Shown here: one piece after another, positions 6,845 through 15,511 of the stretch
How positions within the stretch are numbered: the first letter of the stretch is position 1
How the letters are laid out: every line of letters begins with the position of its first letter
Source: JAAXHV01 sp965207165
GTDB lineage: Bacteria; Pseudomonadota; Gammaproteobacteria; Eutrophobiales; Eutrophobiaceae
Length of the DNA: 64,000 nt
NCBI GenBank assembly: GCA_965207165.1
Contig: OZ242265.1
Coordinates: 3,348,001 to 3,412,000, forward strand
Direction: 5' to 3'
Notes under the pieces: model-generated
Seen by the model: the letters and a program-made list of their open reading frames with translations, nothing else
Told to the model about the DNA's origin: nothing
Databases searched by the model: none
Position numbers and translations under genes: made by a program

Positions 6845-9346
6845 ATGTATGATGTTGCGGTTATTGGCGGTGGCATGGCCGGCGCCGGTCTCGCCTGTTC
6901 CCTGGCCCTGGACGATATCAGCATAGCCCTGGTTGAAGAGCAACAGGCGCGCAGCGGCAGTCCCCGGGATAACGATGCAAGAGGTATTGCTTTATCCCTC
7001 TCGTCCCGGAAGATACTGGACGATATAGGGATATGGTCGAAACTGGGGCAATCCGCCTGCCCGATAGAGCGGGTCCACGTCAGCACGAGAGGCCGCTACG
7101 GCAGCGTCAGGATGTCTGCCGACATGCTTGGTCTCGACAATTTGGGATTTGTCGTACGCGCAAGCGAACTGGGACGGACCCTGTACGAGGAGATCTCGGG
7201 TCACGACAACATCGATTTGATCTGTCCGGCAACAGCCGCCGGTATCGAACGCGGGGCTGATTCGGTAACCGTACGGTACCGGCAGGCCGTTGAGGATGCC
7301 GCCCTGGAGTGCAAACTGCTGGTAATTGCGGATGGCGCCTTTTCGAACACCAGGGAACTGGCCGGGATAAAAACCAGGCTCCTCGATTATCAACAGGCGG
7401 CCATCGTCTGCAACGTCGGGATCTCACGGGGCCACCGCAACACCGCGTACGAACGCTTCATCCCAGACGGCCTGGTTGCCTTCCTGCCGCTGCAGGATGC
7501 GCGCAGCGTCAGCGTTCTGGTGGCGCCGGTTGAACAGGTGGACGAATACCTGCAACGGGACGACGAGGCCTATCTCAACCTGCTGCAAGAAACCTTCGGC
7601 AAGCGTCTTGGCGTGCTGTCCGAGCCCGGCGCCAGGACTTCCTATCCACTGTTTTTGCAGCAACCGGAAGCGCAGACGAGTGAGCGAACCGTACTGCTGG
7701 GCAATGCCGCGCATACTATCCATCCCAACGGCGCCCAGGGGTTTAATCTTGTATTGCGGGACATGGCGGAACTCGCCGGATGTATCCGGACAACCTTGCG
7801 CAATGGCGGCGACATCGGCGCCCCGGAGGTTCTGAATGCGTACGGTTTATCCAGGCAGGCGGACCAGCGGCAGGTCATTCGTTTTTCCGATCTACTGCAA
7901 AGAACATTCAACGATACGGGCCCGGTGAAATCCATACTGCGCAACAGCGCCATGCTGGCGCTGGATGCATCTCCGGCCCTGAAAAAAGAATTCATCCGGC
8001 GGGCGACCGGGCTGCGGACGAAACAAACGCGGGAGAGACCGGCGCCGGGCGCAGGAGTCGGGCGGGAGTCCGGTGGCCGGGGAGCAAGCGGGAAAGCACG
8101 GACTGCGTCTGCCCCCACACGCGTTTCACCCACCGAAACCCTGGATACGGAGGTGCTGGTAGTGGGCGGCGGCGTGATCGGCTGCAGTATGGCTTTGTTG
8201 GCGGCATCCGGCGGCATGGAATGTATGCTGGTCGAACGGAACAGCTCATTTGCAACCGGGACACCGGCAGCGGATGCGCGCACCCTGGCCGTGTCCCTGG
8301 CGTCCCGGAAGATCCTGTCTTCGATCAAGGCCTGGCAGCAATTGCCGGGGGAGGAGACCGGCCGGTTCGAACACATGTACGTATGGGATGAAAACGGCGC
8401 CGGCAGCCTTTACTTCGACAGCGCCGATATCGGCCAGCCAACCCTGGGCTATATTGTTCCGCAAAATGTACTGGTGGGCGCGCTGGAATCGATACTGGCG
8501 CAACATCCTGGCATATCGGTGTGCGCAGGCGCTGAACCGGCGAGTCTGCGCAGCGACGAAAAGATAATCAGGTTAAGGCTCAACGACGGGAAGGAGGTGT
8601 CGGCAAAACTGCTCATCGCCGCAGATGGCGCCGGCTCGAGGATCCGTCAGCTTGCCGGGATGGATTACGCGTTGCACCGGTACCGGCAGTCAGCAGTGGC
8701 GGCTGTCGTTACCACGGCTGAAGAGCACGGACATACGGCGCGCCAGCGGTTTTTGACGGACGGCCCCCTGGCTTTTCTGCCCATGGCCGACCCGCATCGG
8801 TGTGGCGTGGTCTGGTCGACTACCCCCGCCCAGGCTGAACAGTTGCTTGCTGTAGAGCAGGCGGAGTTTCAGCAGGTGCTTGCAGACGCTTTCGAACACA
8901 CCCTGGGCGCCGTCACGGATGTGGGGATCAGGCAGGGTTTTCCGCTGCAAAGGGCACAGGCGCGGCATTACTGCTCCGACCGCGTCGTCCTGGTGGGCGA
9001 TGCGGCGCATTGTGTTCATCCGCTGGCAGGCATGGGCGCAAACCTGGGCCTTCTCGACGCGGCAAGCTTGTCCCAGGTGATCAACGAAGCCGGGATGAAA
9101 CGGCGCGACCCGGGTAGTATGGCTGTGTTGAAACGCTATGAAAGATGGCGCAAGGGTGAGAATTATATGGTGATGATGACCCTGGAGGGTTTAAAATACC
9201 TGTTTGAAAACCAGGCCCTGCCGATCCCCCCGCTAAGGAATGCCGGGATGGGCCTGTATGATTCTTTTCAGGCATTGAAGAATTTTACGATGCGCCGGGC
9301 AACAGGGCTGGCCGGCGATCTCCCAGATATTGCAAATAACGGCTGA
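6845..9346 (+). CDS. Fused UbiH-UbiI: two FAD ubiquinone-biosynthesis hydroxylases in one chain
   Basis: A single 833-residue frame holds two complete flavin hydroxylases of the UbiH/UbiI/UbiF family, which hydroxylate the ubiquinone precursor ring. Half one (about 1-390) has the nucleotide motif VIGGGMAGAG, ADGAFSNTREL, and a UbiH-like GNAAHTIHPNGAQGFNL near residue 285. Half two (about 434-833) has VVGGGVIGCS, AADGAGSRIRQLAG and a UbiI-like VGDAAHCVHPLAGMGANLG near 716. Between them lies a 40-45 residue Gly/Arg/Ala/Pro-rich linker that looks disordered. Elsewhere ubiH and ubiI are separate adjacent genes after pepP, so this is a fusion of neighbours. The frame is unbroken and both cofactor sites are intact, so both halves may be active. 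Which ring positions each half handles is inferred from resemblance only. Confidence 0.9.
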   Translation: MYDVAVIGGGMAGAGLACSLALDDISIALVEEQQARSGSPRDNDARGIALSLSSRKILDDIGIWSKLGQSACPIERVHVSTRGRYGSVRMSADMLGLDNLGFVVRASELGRTLYEEISGHDNIDLICPATAAGIERGADSVTVRYRQAVEDAALECKLLVIADGAFSNTRELAGIKTRLLDYQQAAIVCNVGISRGHRNTAYERFIPDGLVAFLPLQDARSVSVLVAPVEQVDEYLQRDDEAYLNLLQETFGKRLGVLSEPGARTSYPLFLQQPEAQTSERTVLLGNAAHTIHPNGAQGFNLVLRDMAELAGCIRTTLRNGGDIGAPEVLNAYGLSRQADQRQVIRFSDLLQRTFNDTGPVKSILRNSAMLALDASPALKKEFIRRATGLRTKQTRERPAPGAGVGRESGGRGASGKARTASAPTRVSPTETLDTEVLVVGGGVIGCSMALLAASGGMECMLVERNSSFATGTPAADARTLAVSLASRKILSSIKAWQQLPGEETGRFEHMYVWDENGAGSLYFDSADIGQPTLGYIVPQNVLVGALESILAQHPGISVCAGAEPASLRSDEKIIRLRLNDGKEVSAKLLIAADGAGSRIRQLAGMDYALHRYRQSAVAAVVTTAEEHGHTARQRFLTDGPLAFLPMADPHRCGVVWSTTPAQAEQLLAVEQAEFQQVLADAFEHTLGAVTDVGIRQGFPLQRAQARHYCSDRVVLVGDAAHCVHPLAGMGANLGLLDAASLSQVINEAGMKRRDPGSMAVLKRYERWRKGENYMVMMTLEGLKYLFENQALPIPPLRNAGMGLYDSFQALKNFTMRRATGLAGDLPDIANNG

Positions 9347-9351
9347 TCCGG

Positions 9352-11028
9352 ATGGAAAGCTCAACACCAACACATTTTATCCGCAGGATTATAGAAGATG
9401 ACCTGGCCCGGGGCCGTTACCCCGAGGGCATCCACACGCGCTTCCCGCCGGAACCCAACGGCTTCCTGCATATCGGCCATGCCAAGGCGATATGTCTTAA
9501 CTTCGGCATGGCGGCGGAATACCGGGGAAAATGCAACCTGCGCTTTGACGACACCAACCCGGAGAAAGAGGACATGAAATACGTCGACGCCATCCGCGAA
9601 GACGTGCGCTGGCTCGGGTTTGACTGGGAGGACAGGTTGTTTTTTGCCTCGGATTATTTTGCGCGGCTGTTCGAATTTGCGGTCGAACTGATCGAGCAGG
9701 GCAAGGCCTACGTGGACAGCATGAGTGCGGAGCAGATCAGGCAGTACCGCGGCACCCTGACGGAACCGGGAGTCGACAGCCCCTACCGGAACCGGCCGGT
9801 AGCCGAGAACCTGGAGTTGTTCCACGGGATGAAAGACGGAGAATTTGCCGACGGTGAACATGTACTCAGGGCGAAAATCGACATGCAGGCGGCCAACCTG
9901 AACATGCGCGACCCGGTTATCTACCGGATCCGCAGGACCAGCCATTACCGTACCGGCGATGCCTGGTGTATCTATCCCATGTACGATTTTACCCAGTGCC
10001 TGTCGGATGCGCTGGAGCACGTCACACACTCGTTGTGCAGCCTGGAATTCGAGGACCACCGTCCCCTGTACGACTGGTTTATCGACAACCTGGATACCCC
10101 TGCACGCCCGTACCAGTATGAATTCGCCCGCCTCAACCTTGAATACACGGTACTCAGCAAACGCAAGCTGATCGAACTGGTCGAGGACGGGTACGTGGAT
10201 GGTTGGGACGACCCGCGCATGCCCACCATATCCGGCCTGCGGCGGCGAGGGTTCACCCCAGAATCCATACGCGACTTCTGCGAGCGAATCGGTTTGACCA
10301 AGAGCGATACCTATATTGACGCGGGGGTGCTGGAACACGTGATCAGGGACGAACTGGGCGCCTCAGCGCCGCGCCGCATGGCGGTTTTGCGGCCGCTGAA
10401 GGTCGTGATCGATAACTATCCCGATGATGAGGAAGAGTTGCTGGATGCCGCCAATCATCCACAGGACCCGGCCATGGGCACGCGCAAGGTCCCGTTCAGC
10501 AAGGTGATCTACATTGAGCGGGATGATTTCATGGAAGATGCGCCGAAAAAGTTTTTCCGCCTGGCGCCTGGCCGTGAGGTGCGCTTGCGCTATGCTTATT
10601 TCATTACCTGCAACGAGGTGATAAAGGATGAACAAACCGGCGAGGTGCTCGAATTACGTTGCAGCTATGACCCGGCCACACGGGGCGGAAACGCGCCTGA
10701 CGGCCGCAAGGTCAAGGGGACAATCCACTGGGTATCGGCAAAACACGGACGCGCGGCAGAGACAAGGCTCTATGACAGGCTGTTTTCCGTCGCCAATCCC
10801 GACCGGGGCGAGCAAGACTGGAAAGCCCATATCAACCCGGCTTCCCTGGACACTCTTGACCATTGCCTTACCGAACCGGACCTGGCGCTGGCACAACCGG
10901 GCGAGAGGTTTCAGTTTGAACGCCTGGGGTATTTCTGCGCGGACAGGGATGGCCGGCAGTCCGGCAAACCGGTATTCAACCGCATCGTGACGTTGCGCGA
11001 TAGCTGGGCGAAAATAAGCAACCGGTGA
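9352..11028 (+). CDS. glnS: Glutaminyl-tRNA synthetase
   Basis: Class I synthetase charging tRNA-Gln with glutamine. Signature motifs are the HIGH site in PPEPNGFLHIGHAKAIC, the variant KMSKS loop in TVLSKRKL, and the conserved DDPRMPTISGLRRRG block. The C-terminal anticodon-binding beta-barrels are present (through ERFQFERLGYFCAD). The length of 558 residues is standard. It starts 5 bases after the ubiH-ubiI stop, so it is probably co-transcribed with pepP and the hydroxylase fusion, an unusual operon neighbour for a synthetase. GlnS itself is typical of gamma- and betaproteobacteria, which supports the taxonomic placement. Confidence 0.98.
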   Translation: MESSTPTHFIRRIIEDDLARGRYPEGIHTRFPPEPNGFLHIGHAKAICLNFGMAAEYRGKCNLRFDDTNPEKEDMKYVDAIREDVRWLGFDWEDRLFFASDYFARLFEFAVELIEQGKAYVDSMSAEQIRQYRGTLTEPGVDSPYRNRPVAENLELFHGMKDGEFADGEHVLRAKIDMQAANLNMRDPVIYRIRRTSHYRTGDAWCIYPMYDFTQCLSDALEHVTHSLCSLEFEDHRPLYDWFIDNLDTPARPYQYEFARLNLEYTVLSKRKLIELVEDGYVDGWDDPRMPTISGLRRRGFTPESIRDFCERIGLTKSDTYIDAGVLEHVIRDELGASAPRRMAVLRPLKVVIDNYPDDEEELLDAANHPQDPAMGTRKVPFSKVIYIERDDFMEDAPKKFFRLAPGREVRLRYAYFITCNEVIKDEQTGEVLELRCSYDPATRGGNAPDGRKVKGTIHWVSAKHGRAAETRLYDRLFSVANPDRGEQDWKAHINPASLDTLDHCLTEPDLALAQPGERFQFERLGYFCADRDGRQSGKPVFNRIVTLRDSWAKISNR

Positions 11029-11068
11029 CTGAAAACACCGTGGAGAGATACAACCTGGAGGAGTTGAA

Positions 11069-11965
11069 ATGACAGATCAAAACGGCGCACTTTTCCAATC
11101 AGAAATCGGCAGCCTGCCCCTGGTGAACCGGGGCAAGGTCCGTGACATCTACGATGTTGATGACGACCACCTGCTGATCGTCACCAGCGATCGTATTTCC
11201 GCCTTCGACGTGGTGCTGCCGGACCCGATCCCCGGCAAGGGCAGCGTCCTGACCACGGTGTCCAATTTCTGGTTCGCCAGGACGCAAAACCTGATCGGCA
11301 ACCACCTCACCGGCCGCAGCCTGGAGTCCGCCGGCCTGCGGGAAGATGAAATCGGACAACTGGAAAGCCGCGCCATCGTGGTCAAAAAACTGGCCCCCCT
11401 GCCGGTAGAAGCCATCGTGCGCGGGTATATCATCGGCTCCGGCTGGAAGGATTACCAGCGCAGCGGTACGGTCTGCGGCATCGAATTGCCGGCCGGTCTG
11501 CAACAGGCGCAACAGTTGCCGGAACCGATATTCACGCCTTCCACCAAGGCGGAAGCGGGGGAGCACGATGAAAACATCAGTTTTGCGGAGACCGTTTCAC
11601 TGCTGGGCGCCGACCTGGCCGAAAGGGTGCGCTCGCTCAGTCTGACCATCTATCGGCAGGCAGCGGAATATGCCGCCGGAAGAGGCATTATCATTGCCGA
11701 CACCAAGCTTGAATTCGGCTTTGACGGGAACGGGGAGCTATACCTGATCGATGAGGTTCTGACGCCCGATTCATCCCGCTTCTGGCCGGCTGATTCCTAC
11801 CGCACCGGCATCAGCCCCCCCAGTTTCGACAAGCAGTACGTGCGGGACTACCTTGAAACCCTGGACTGGAACAAACAGGCGCCCGGCCCGGCATTGCCCG
11901 GGGAAGTGACCCGCCAGACGGCAGCCAAATACAAGGAAGCCCAGGACAGGTTGCTGGACAGATAG
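11069..11965 (+). CDS. purC: Phosphoribosylaminoimidazole-succinocarboxamide synthase
   Basis: Joins aspartate to CAIR with ATP hydrolysis to give SAICAR in purine synthesis. Family motifs are NRGKVRDIYDV near the N-terminus, TSDRISAFDVVL, VEAIVRGYIIGSGWKDY, TPSTKAEAGEHDENISF and the late IDEVLTPDSSRFWPAD. At 298 residues it belongs to the longer form shared with yeast Ade1 rather than the roughly 237-residue E. coli form. A GGAG ribosome-binding site lies just before ATG 11069. It follows glnS by 40 bases on the same strand and precedes the rhomboid gene by 24. Confidence 0.97.
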   Translation: MTDQNGALFQSEIGSLPLVNRGKVRDIYDVDDDHLLIVTSDRISAFDVVLPDPIPGKGSVLTTVSNFWFARTQNLIGNHLTGRSLESAGLREDEIGQLESRAIVVKKLAPLPVEAIVRGYIIGSGWKDYQRSGTVCGIELPAGLQQAQQLPEPIFTPSTKAEAGEHDENISFAETVSLLGADLAERVRSLSLTIYRQAAEYAAGRGIIIADTKLEFGFDGNGELYLIDEVLTPDSSRFWPADSYRTGISPPSFDKQYVRDYLETLDWNKQAPGPALPGEVTRQTAAKYKEAQDRLLDR

Positions 11966-11989
11966 AAGACAACCGGATTTCCCGATTCA

Positions 11990-12784
11990 ATGATTCCCCT
12001 GCACGACGACAACCCGACGCATATCTTTCCCGTGCTCACCGTGACCTTCATCGCGGCCTGCGTGCTGGTGTTCCTGTGGCAGATGTCCCTGGGTTCGCAG
12101 GGCTACCAGGCGTCGGTCTACGCCCTGGGCGTTATCCCGGCAGTACTGTTGAACAAGGCAACGCTGCCGGTAGAACTGGCTGTCGTCCCGCCCACCGTGA
12201 CCGTGTTTACCTCCATGTTTCTGCACGGCGGCTTCATGCACCTGGCTGGCAACATGCTGTACCTGTGGATCTTCGGCAACAACGTGGAAGACGCGATGGG
12301 CCACAAGCGGTTTATCGTGTTTTACCTGCTGTGCGGAGTCGCGGCCGTGTTCGGCCAGGTACTGCAGAACCCGGCCTCCGAAATACCCATGATCGGCGCC
12401 AGCGGCGCAATATCAGGGGTGCTGGGCGCGTACCTCATACTTTATCCCCGGGCCAGGGTGCTGGTTCTCATCCCCCTGGGATTTTTCCTGCAACTGGTCA
12501 GGTTGCCGGCAATATGGGTGCTGGGCCTGTGGTTCGCCATACAGTTGATCAGTTCCGCGCTGACTTCGTCGGAAGGAGGAGGGGTGGCCTGGTTTGCCCA
12601 CATAGGCGGCTTTATCGCCGGCATGGCGCTGATCCCGTTCTTCAAGGCTGGGAACGTCACGCTGTTCCATAAGGCCCACGGCTCCAAACGCATGGCCAGG
12701 CGGGTGACCCGTTGGCCGCAGGGCCATGGGCAGGATAATCAGCTGGAGAAAGTCGCGCGGCGCTGGTCGAAACGGGGCAGGTAA
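11990..12784 (+). CDS. Rhomboid-family intramembrane serine protease
   Basis: Membrane protease that cleaves substrates within or near the bilayer. The 264-residue protein has about six hydrophobic helices. The catalytic serine is S138 in the GASGAISG motif, and the partner histidine is H204 in WFAHIGGFIAG. The helix-2 motif HGGFMHLAGNMLYLWIFG, with conserved His and Asn, is also present, so the active site is complete. A basic tail (residues about 225-264, rich in Arg and Lys) follows the last helix. The substrate is unknown, and the neighbours (purC, an aminotransferase) give no hint. Confidence 0.92.
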   Translation: MIPLHDDNPTHIFPVLTVTFIAACVLVFLWQMSLGSQGYQASVYALGVIPAVLLNKATLPVELAVVPPTVTVFTSMFLHGGFMHLAGNMLYLWIFGNNVEDAMGHKRFIVFYLLCGVAAVFGQVLQNPASEIPMIGASGAISGVLGAYLILYPRARVLVLIPLGFFLQLVRLPAIWVLGLWFAIQLISSALTSSEGGGVAWFAHIGGFIAGMALIPFFKAGNVTLFHKAHGSKRMARRVTRWPQGHGQDNQLEKVARRWSKRGR

Positions 12785-12798
12785 CCGATACCGTTTGT

Positions 12799-13977
12799 TC
12801 AGCCCGCAATCGCGCGCAGGCCGCCGGTCAGCCTGTGCATGCCCTCTACCAGCGTTGCTTCATCCAGGGCGCCGTAGGAGATCCTGAGGTAGCAGCCCCG
12901 GTCCATGCCGAAAGCGCTGCCGGGCATCACCGCTATTTTGAATTCCTGCACAAGCCGTTTGACGATATCCATATCGGACAACCCCGTCCTGAGGCGCAGG
13001 AATGTATAAAACGCGCCGTCGGAGCGCACGGCGCCGTCGAGGCAGTCCAGTTTTTTCAACTCATCGAGTACAAACATACGGTTACGCGCGATCTGTCTGA
13101 TCCTGTCAATGCAGTATTCCCGGCCTGCCTCCAGCGCGCCCAGCGCCGCGTACTGGGAGGCCAGCGGCGGGCAGATCAGGTTGGTGTCCTGCACCTTCCT
13201 CACGGCTTCGTGCAAGTGTGCGGGTATCAGCATGTAACCGATGCGCCAGGACGAAAAACCGTAGGCCTTGGACAGGGAAAACAGGGAGATGGTGTGCCGG
13301 TCCGAACCATCCAGGCTGGCGGGGGAGAAGTGCGCCTGGTCGTCGTAAACGAAGTATTCATACGCCTCGTCGCTGATATGGTAAACCCCCCGTTCCCGGC
13401 ACAACTCGTTGATCGCCCGTAACGATTGTTCCGGGTACACGGCGCCGCTGGGATTATTTGGCGATATGGTGACGACCGCCGCGGTGCGCGGCGTCAGCGC
13501 CGCGGCCACGGCCTCCGGGGTGATCTGGAAATGCTGATCGGTATCCACGCAAACCGGTTCACAGTTCAACATCCTCACAGCCATTTCATGGTTGAAGTAG
13601 TAGGGTGTCGGCAGTATGACCTCAGCGCCGGGGTCGGTGATGGCGAACAGCGCGTTCAGAAAACCCATATTGGCGCCCGCGCTGATAACCAGGGATCGTC
13701 TTTCATCAATGTGGATATCATTCTCGGTACGCAGCTTATCCTTCAACCTGCCGGCAAGCTCCGGGATGCCTTCCACGGGACCATAATACTGGTTGAGTTC
13801 ACCCGCGTGCGCCAGGACATTATGCAGGGCCGAGTCCGGCGGACCGTAACAGACCACCCCCTGACCCAGCGAAATGGTGCCGGGCGTCGCCCTGATCAGG
13901 TCGGCCACCACGGGCACGACCGGGGACTGGACTGCGCCCATCCTGCGGCTATGCCTGGTCATATCAGGGTTTTGCAT
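12799..13977 (-). CDS. Class I/II PLP-dependent aminotransferase
   Basis: A fold-type I aminotransferase of 392 residues. The cofactor lysine is in SLSKAYGFSSWRIGYM; SPNNPSGAVYP holds the substrate-carboxylate and PLP contacts; the N-terminal TISLGQGVVCYGPP is typical of the aspartate/aromatic aminotransferase subgroup. The substrate cannot be read from the sequence: aspartate, aromatic amino acids or methionine are all possible. It lies downstream of, and on the same strand as, the glycolytic operon (33 bases after the small unknown gene), and converges on the rhomboid gene with a 14-base gap. Confidence 0.88.
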   Translation of the reverse strand: MQNPDMTRHSRRMGAVQSPVVPVVADLIRATPGTISLGQGVVCYGPPDSALHNVLAHAGELNQYYGPVEGIPELAGRLKDKLRTENDIHIDERRSLVISAGANMGFLNALFAITDPGAEVILPTPYYFNHEMAVRMLNCEPVCVDTDQHFQITPEAVAAALTPRTAAVVTISPNNPSGAVYPEQSLRAINELCRERGVYHISDEAYEYFVYDDQAHFSPASLDGSDRHTISLFSLSKAYGFSSWRIGYMLIPAHLHEAVRKVQDTNLICPPLASQYAALGALEAGREYCIDRIRQIARNRMFVLDELKKLDCLDGAVRSDGAFYTFLRLRTGLSDMDIVKRLVQEFKIAVMPGSAFGMDRGCYLRISYGALDEATLVEGMHRLTGGLRAIAG

Positions 13978-14010
13978 CCGTCGACGATGGGGGCAGAGCA
14001 GCTGACGATT

Positions 14011-14310
14011 TCAGTGCCCGTCTTTATTGTCGGCTGCAACCTTAAGAAGTTCCACCAGTTGCTGCTTCGCGCCGGGGTCGGTGATGGCGGCAACGGCCTG
14101 GTTGAAGTGTTTTACTTTCCGGTCGTGTTCACTCAGCAGCTTTTCAAGTCTCAGGTTCTCGGCTATACCTGGCTCGCCGCCGCTTTTGTATTTTTCATCC
14201 AGGGCCTGCAGCAAGGAGAAATAGTCATCCTTGCTGGAACACATGGACCGGTAGGCTTGCCAGGCCGCTGCGGTTTCCGGGCTGAGGTCTTCAGCGACTG
14301 GTGTCGTCAC
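14011..14310 (-). CDS. Unrecognised small helical protein
   Basis: No family recognised. The 99-residue protein is hydrophilic and predicted helical, with many Lys, Glu and Leu residues (for example LRLEKLLSEHDRKVKHFNQAV). There is one cysteine and no signal peptide or membrane segment. It follows the class I aldolase gene by 15 bases on the same strand, so it is probably the last gene of the tkt-gap-pgk-pyk-fba operon. That position suggests a cytoplasmic protein linked to central carbon metabolism, but this is context only. Codon use looks like its neighbours. Confidence 0.7.
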   Translation of the reverse strand: MTTPVAEDLSPETAAAWQAYRSMCSSKDDYFSLLQALDEKYKSGGEPGIAENLRLEKLLSEHDRKVKHFNQAVAAITDPGAKQQLVELLKVAADNKDGH

Positions 14311-14325
14311 GAAAATGCAGCACCG

Positions 14326-15354
14326 TCAGGCGGCTTTTTCCAGGTCATCCGTGTACTGCCCCAGGCAGGCCAGGCTGTTGCATCTTTCCCGGTGCAGCAG
14401 CGCGGCCTGGGCCGCAGCGCAGTTTTCCGCGTTACCGGACCAGGTCTTCAGGCAGGGTTCCTGCAGGGCGCGCCCGTAGGAGAAGCTGAGGGGCCAGGGC
14501 AGGTTATTATAACGCCGGTTCATATCATTCAGGTGTGCCGTTGCCAGGGTTGCGCTCTGGCCGCCGGACAGAAATACGACCCCCGCCAGCGCCGCGGGGA
14601 CTGTGTTCAACAGGCAGCGAACTGTCTTGTCGGCCACCTCCTGTATGCCCGCCTGGACGGAACATTTTTTCCCGGATAAGACCATGTTGGTTTTCAGGAT
14701 GGTATATTCCAGCGCCACGCCCTGGTTGTTGAGGGCGCTGAAGACCGATCTCAGGGTCTTTTCCGTGGCCCAGTAACAGGTATCGATATCGTTGTCGGCG
14801 TCCATCAGGACCTCGGGTTCCACCATGGGCACGATGCCGGCTTCCTGGCATAACGCTGCGTAACGGGCCAGCGCGTGGGCATTGGCTTCGATACACGCGT
14901 TGCTCGGGATATGGTCGCCGATCGTGATCACTGCGCGCCACTTGGCAAAGCGTGCGCCCAGGTCGCGGTATTCGGACAGGCGATAGCGCAGCCCGTCCAG
15001 GCCTTCGGTCACCTTTTCACCGGGATATCCGGCGAGGTCCTTGGCGCCCTTGTCCACTTTTATGCCGGGCATGATCCCTCTTTCGACCATCACATCCGGA
15101 AACGGAACGCCATCCCGCGTCTGTTGCCGCAAGGTTTCATCGAACAGGATCATGCCGCTGATGAACTCCTCACTGCCTGATGCCGTGATCAGTAATTCCC
15201 GGTAGCTGCGCCGGCTTTCCTCCGTGGATTCGATCTCGATGGTATCGAAACGTTTTTTAATGGTCGGCGTGCTTTCGTCTATGGCAAGTATGCCCTTGCC
15301 CTGTGCCACCATCGCTGCGGCCGTTTGCGCCATTTGCTGCTTCATATCGCTCAT
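14326..15354 (-). CDS. Class I fructose-bisphosphate aldolase
   Basis: Splits fructose 1,6-bisphosphate into dihydroxyacetone phosphate and glyceraldehyde 3-phosphate through a Schiff base. It is the animal/plant-like class I form, not the zinc class II enzyme: AQGKGILAIDESTPTIKKRF near the N-terminus, EPEVLMDADNDID, the Schiff-base lysine region ILKTNMVLSGKKC, and VVFLSGGQSATLATAHL. The length is 342 residues. It lies in a row with tkt, gap, pgk and pyk on the same strand, 157 bases after pyk. That gap is large enough for its own promoter, though none was convincingly read. Class I aldolase at the end of this operon is known from other gammaproteobacteria. Confidence 0.95.
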   Translation of the reverse strand: MSDMKQQMAQTAAAMVAQGKGILAIDESTPTIKKRFDTIEIESTEESRRSYRELLITASGSEEFISGMILFDETLRQQTRDGVPFPDVMVERGIMPGIKVDKGAKDLAGYPGEKVTEGLDGLRYRLSEYRDLGARFAKWRAVITIGDHIPSNACIEANAHALARYAALCQEAGIVPMVEPEVLMDADNDIDTCYWATEKTLRSVFSALNNQGVALEYTILKTNMVLSGKKCSVQAGIQEVADKTVRCLLNTVPAALAGVVFLSGGQSATLATAHLNDMNRRYNNLPWPLSFSYGRALQEPCLKTWSGNAENCAAAQAALLHRERCNSLACLGQYTDDLEKAA

Positions 15355-15511
15355 ACAGACTTACTCCCATGCTTGAGTTGTTGACTGAATTGTAGGGTAA
15401 AACCTGAAAAAATAACATGATCAAGGAAGCGCAGGGCAGGCCCTGTGGTGAAGATCAGGGCATTTCCGGGTTGAACGTCTTGCTGATTATCTTCCACTCA
15501 CCGTAACCTCT

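Noticed and set aside
9361..10338. 325-codon minus-strand frame
   Set aside because: Shadow of glnS; no recognised domain or ribosome-binding site.
13426..14679. Open frame of 417 codons on the plus strand
   Set aside because: It runs antisense through the aminotransferase, the small unknown gene and the aldolase, has no family features, and follows from GC-rich codon bias.
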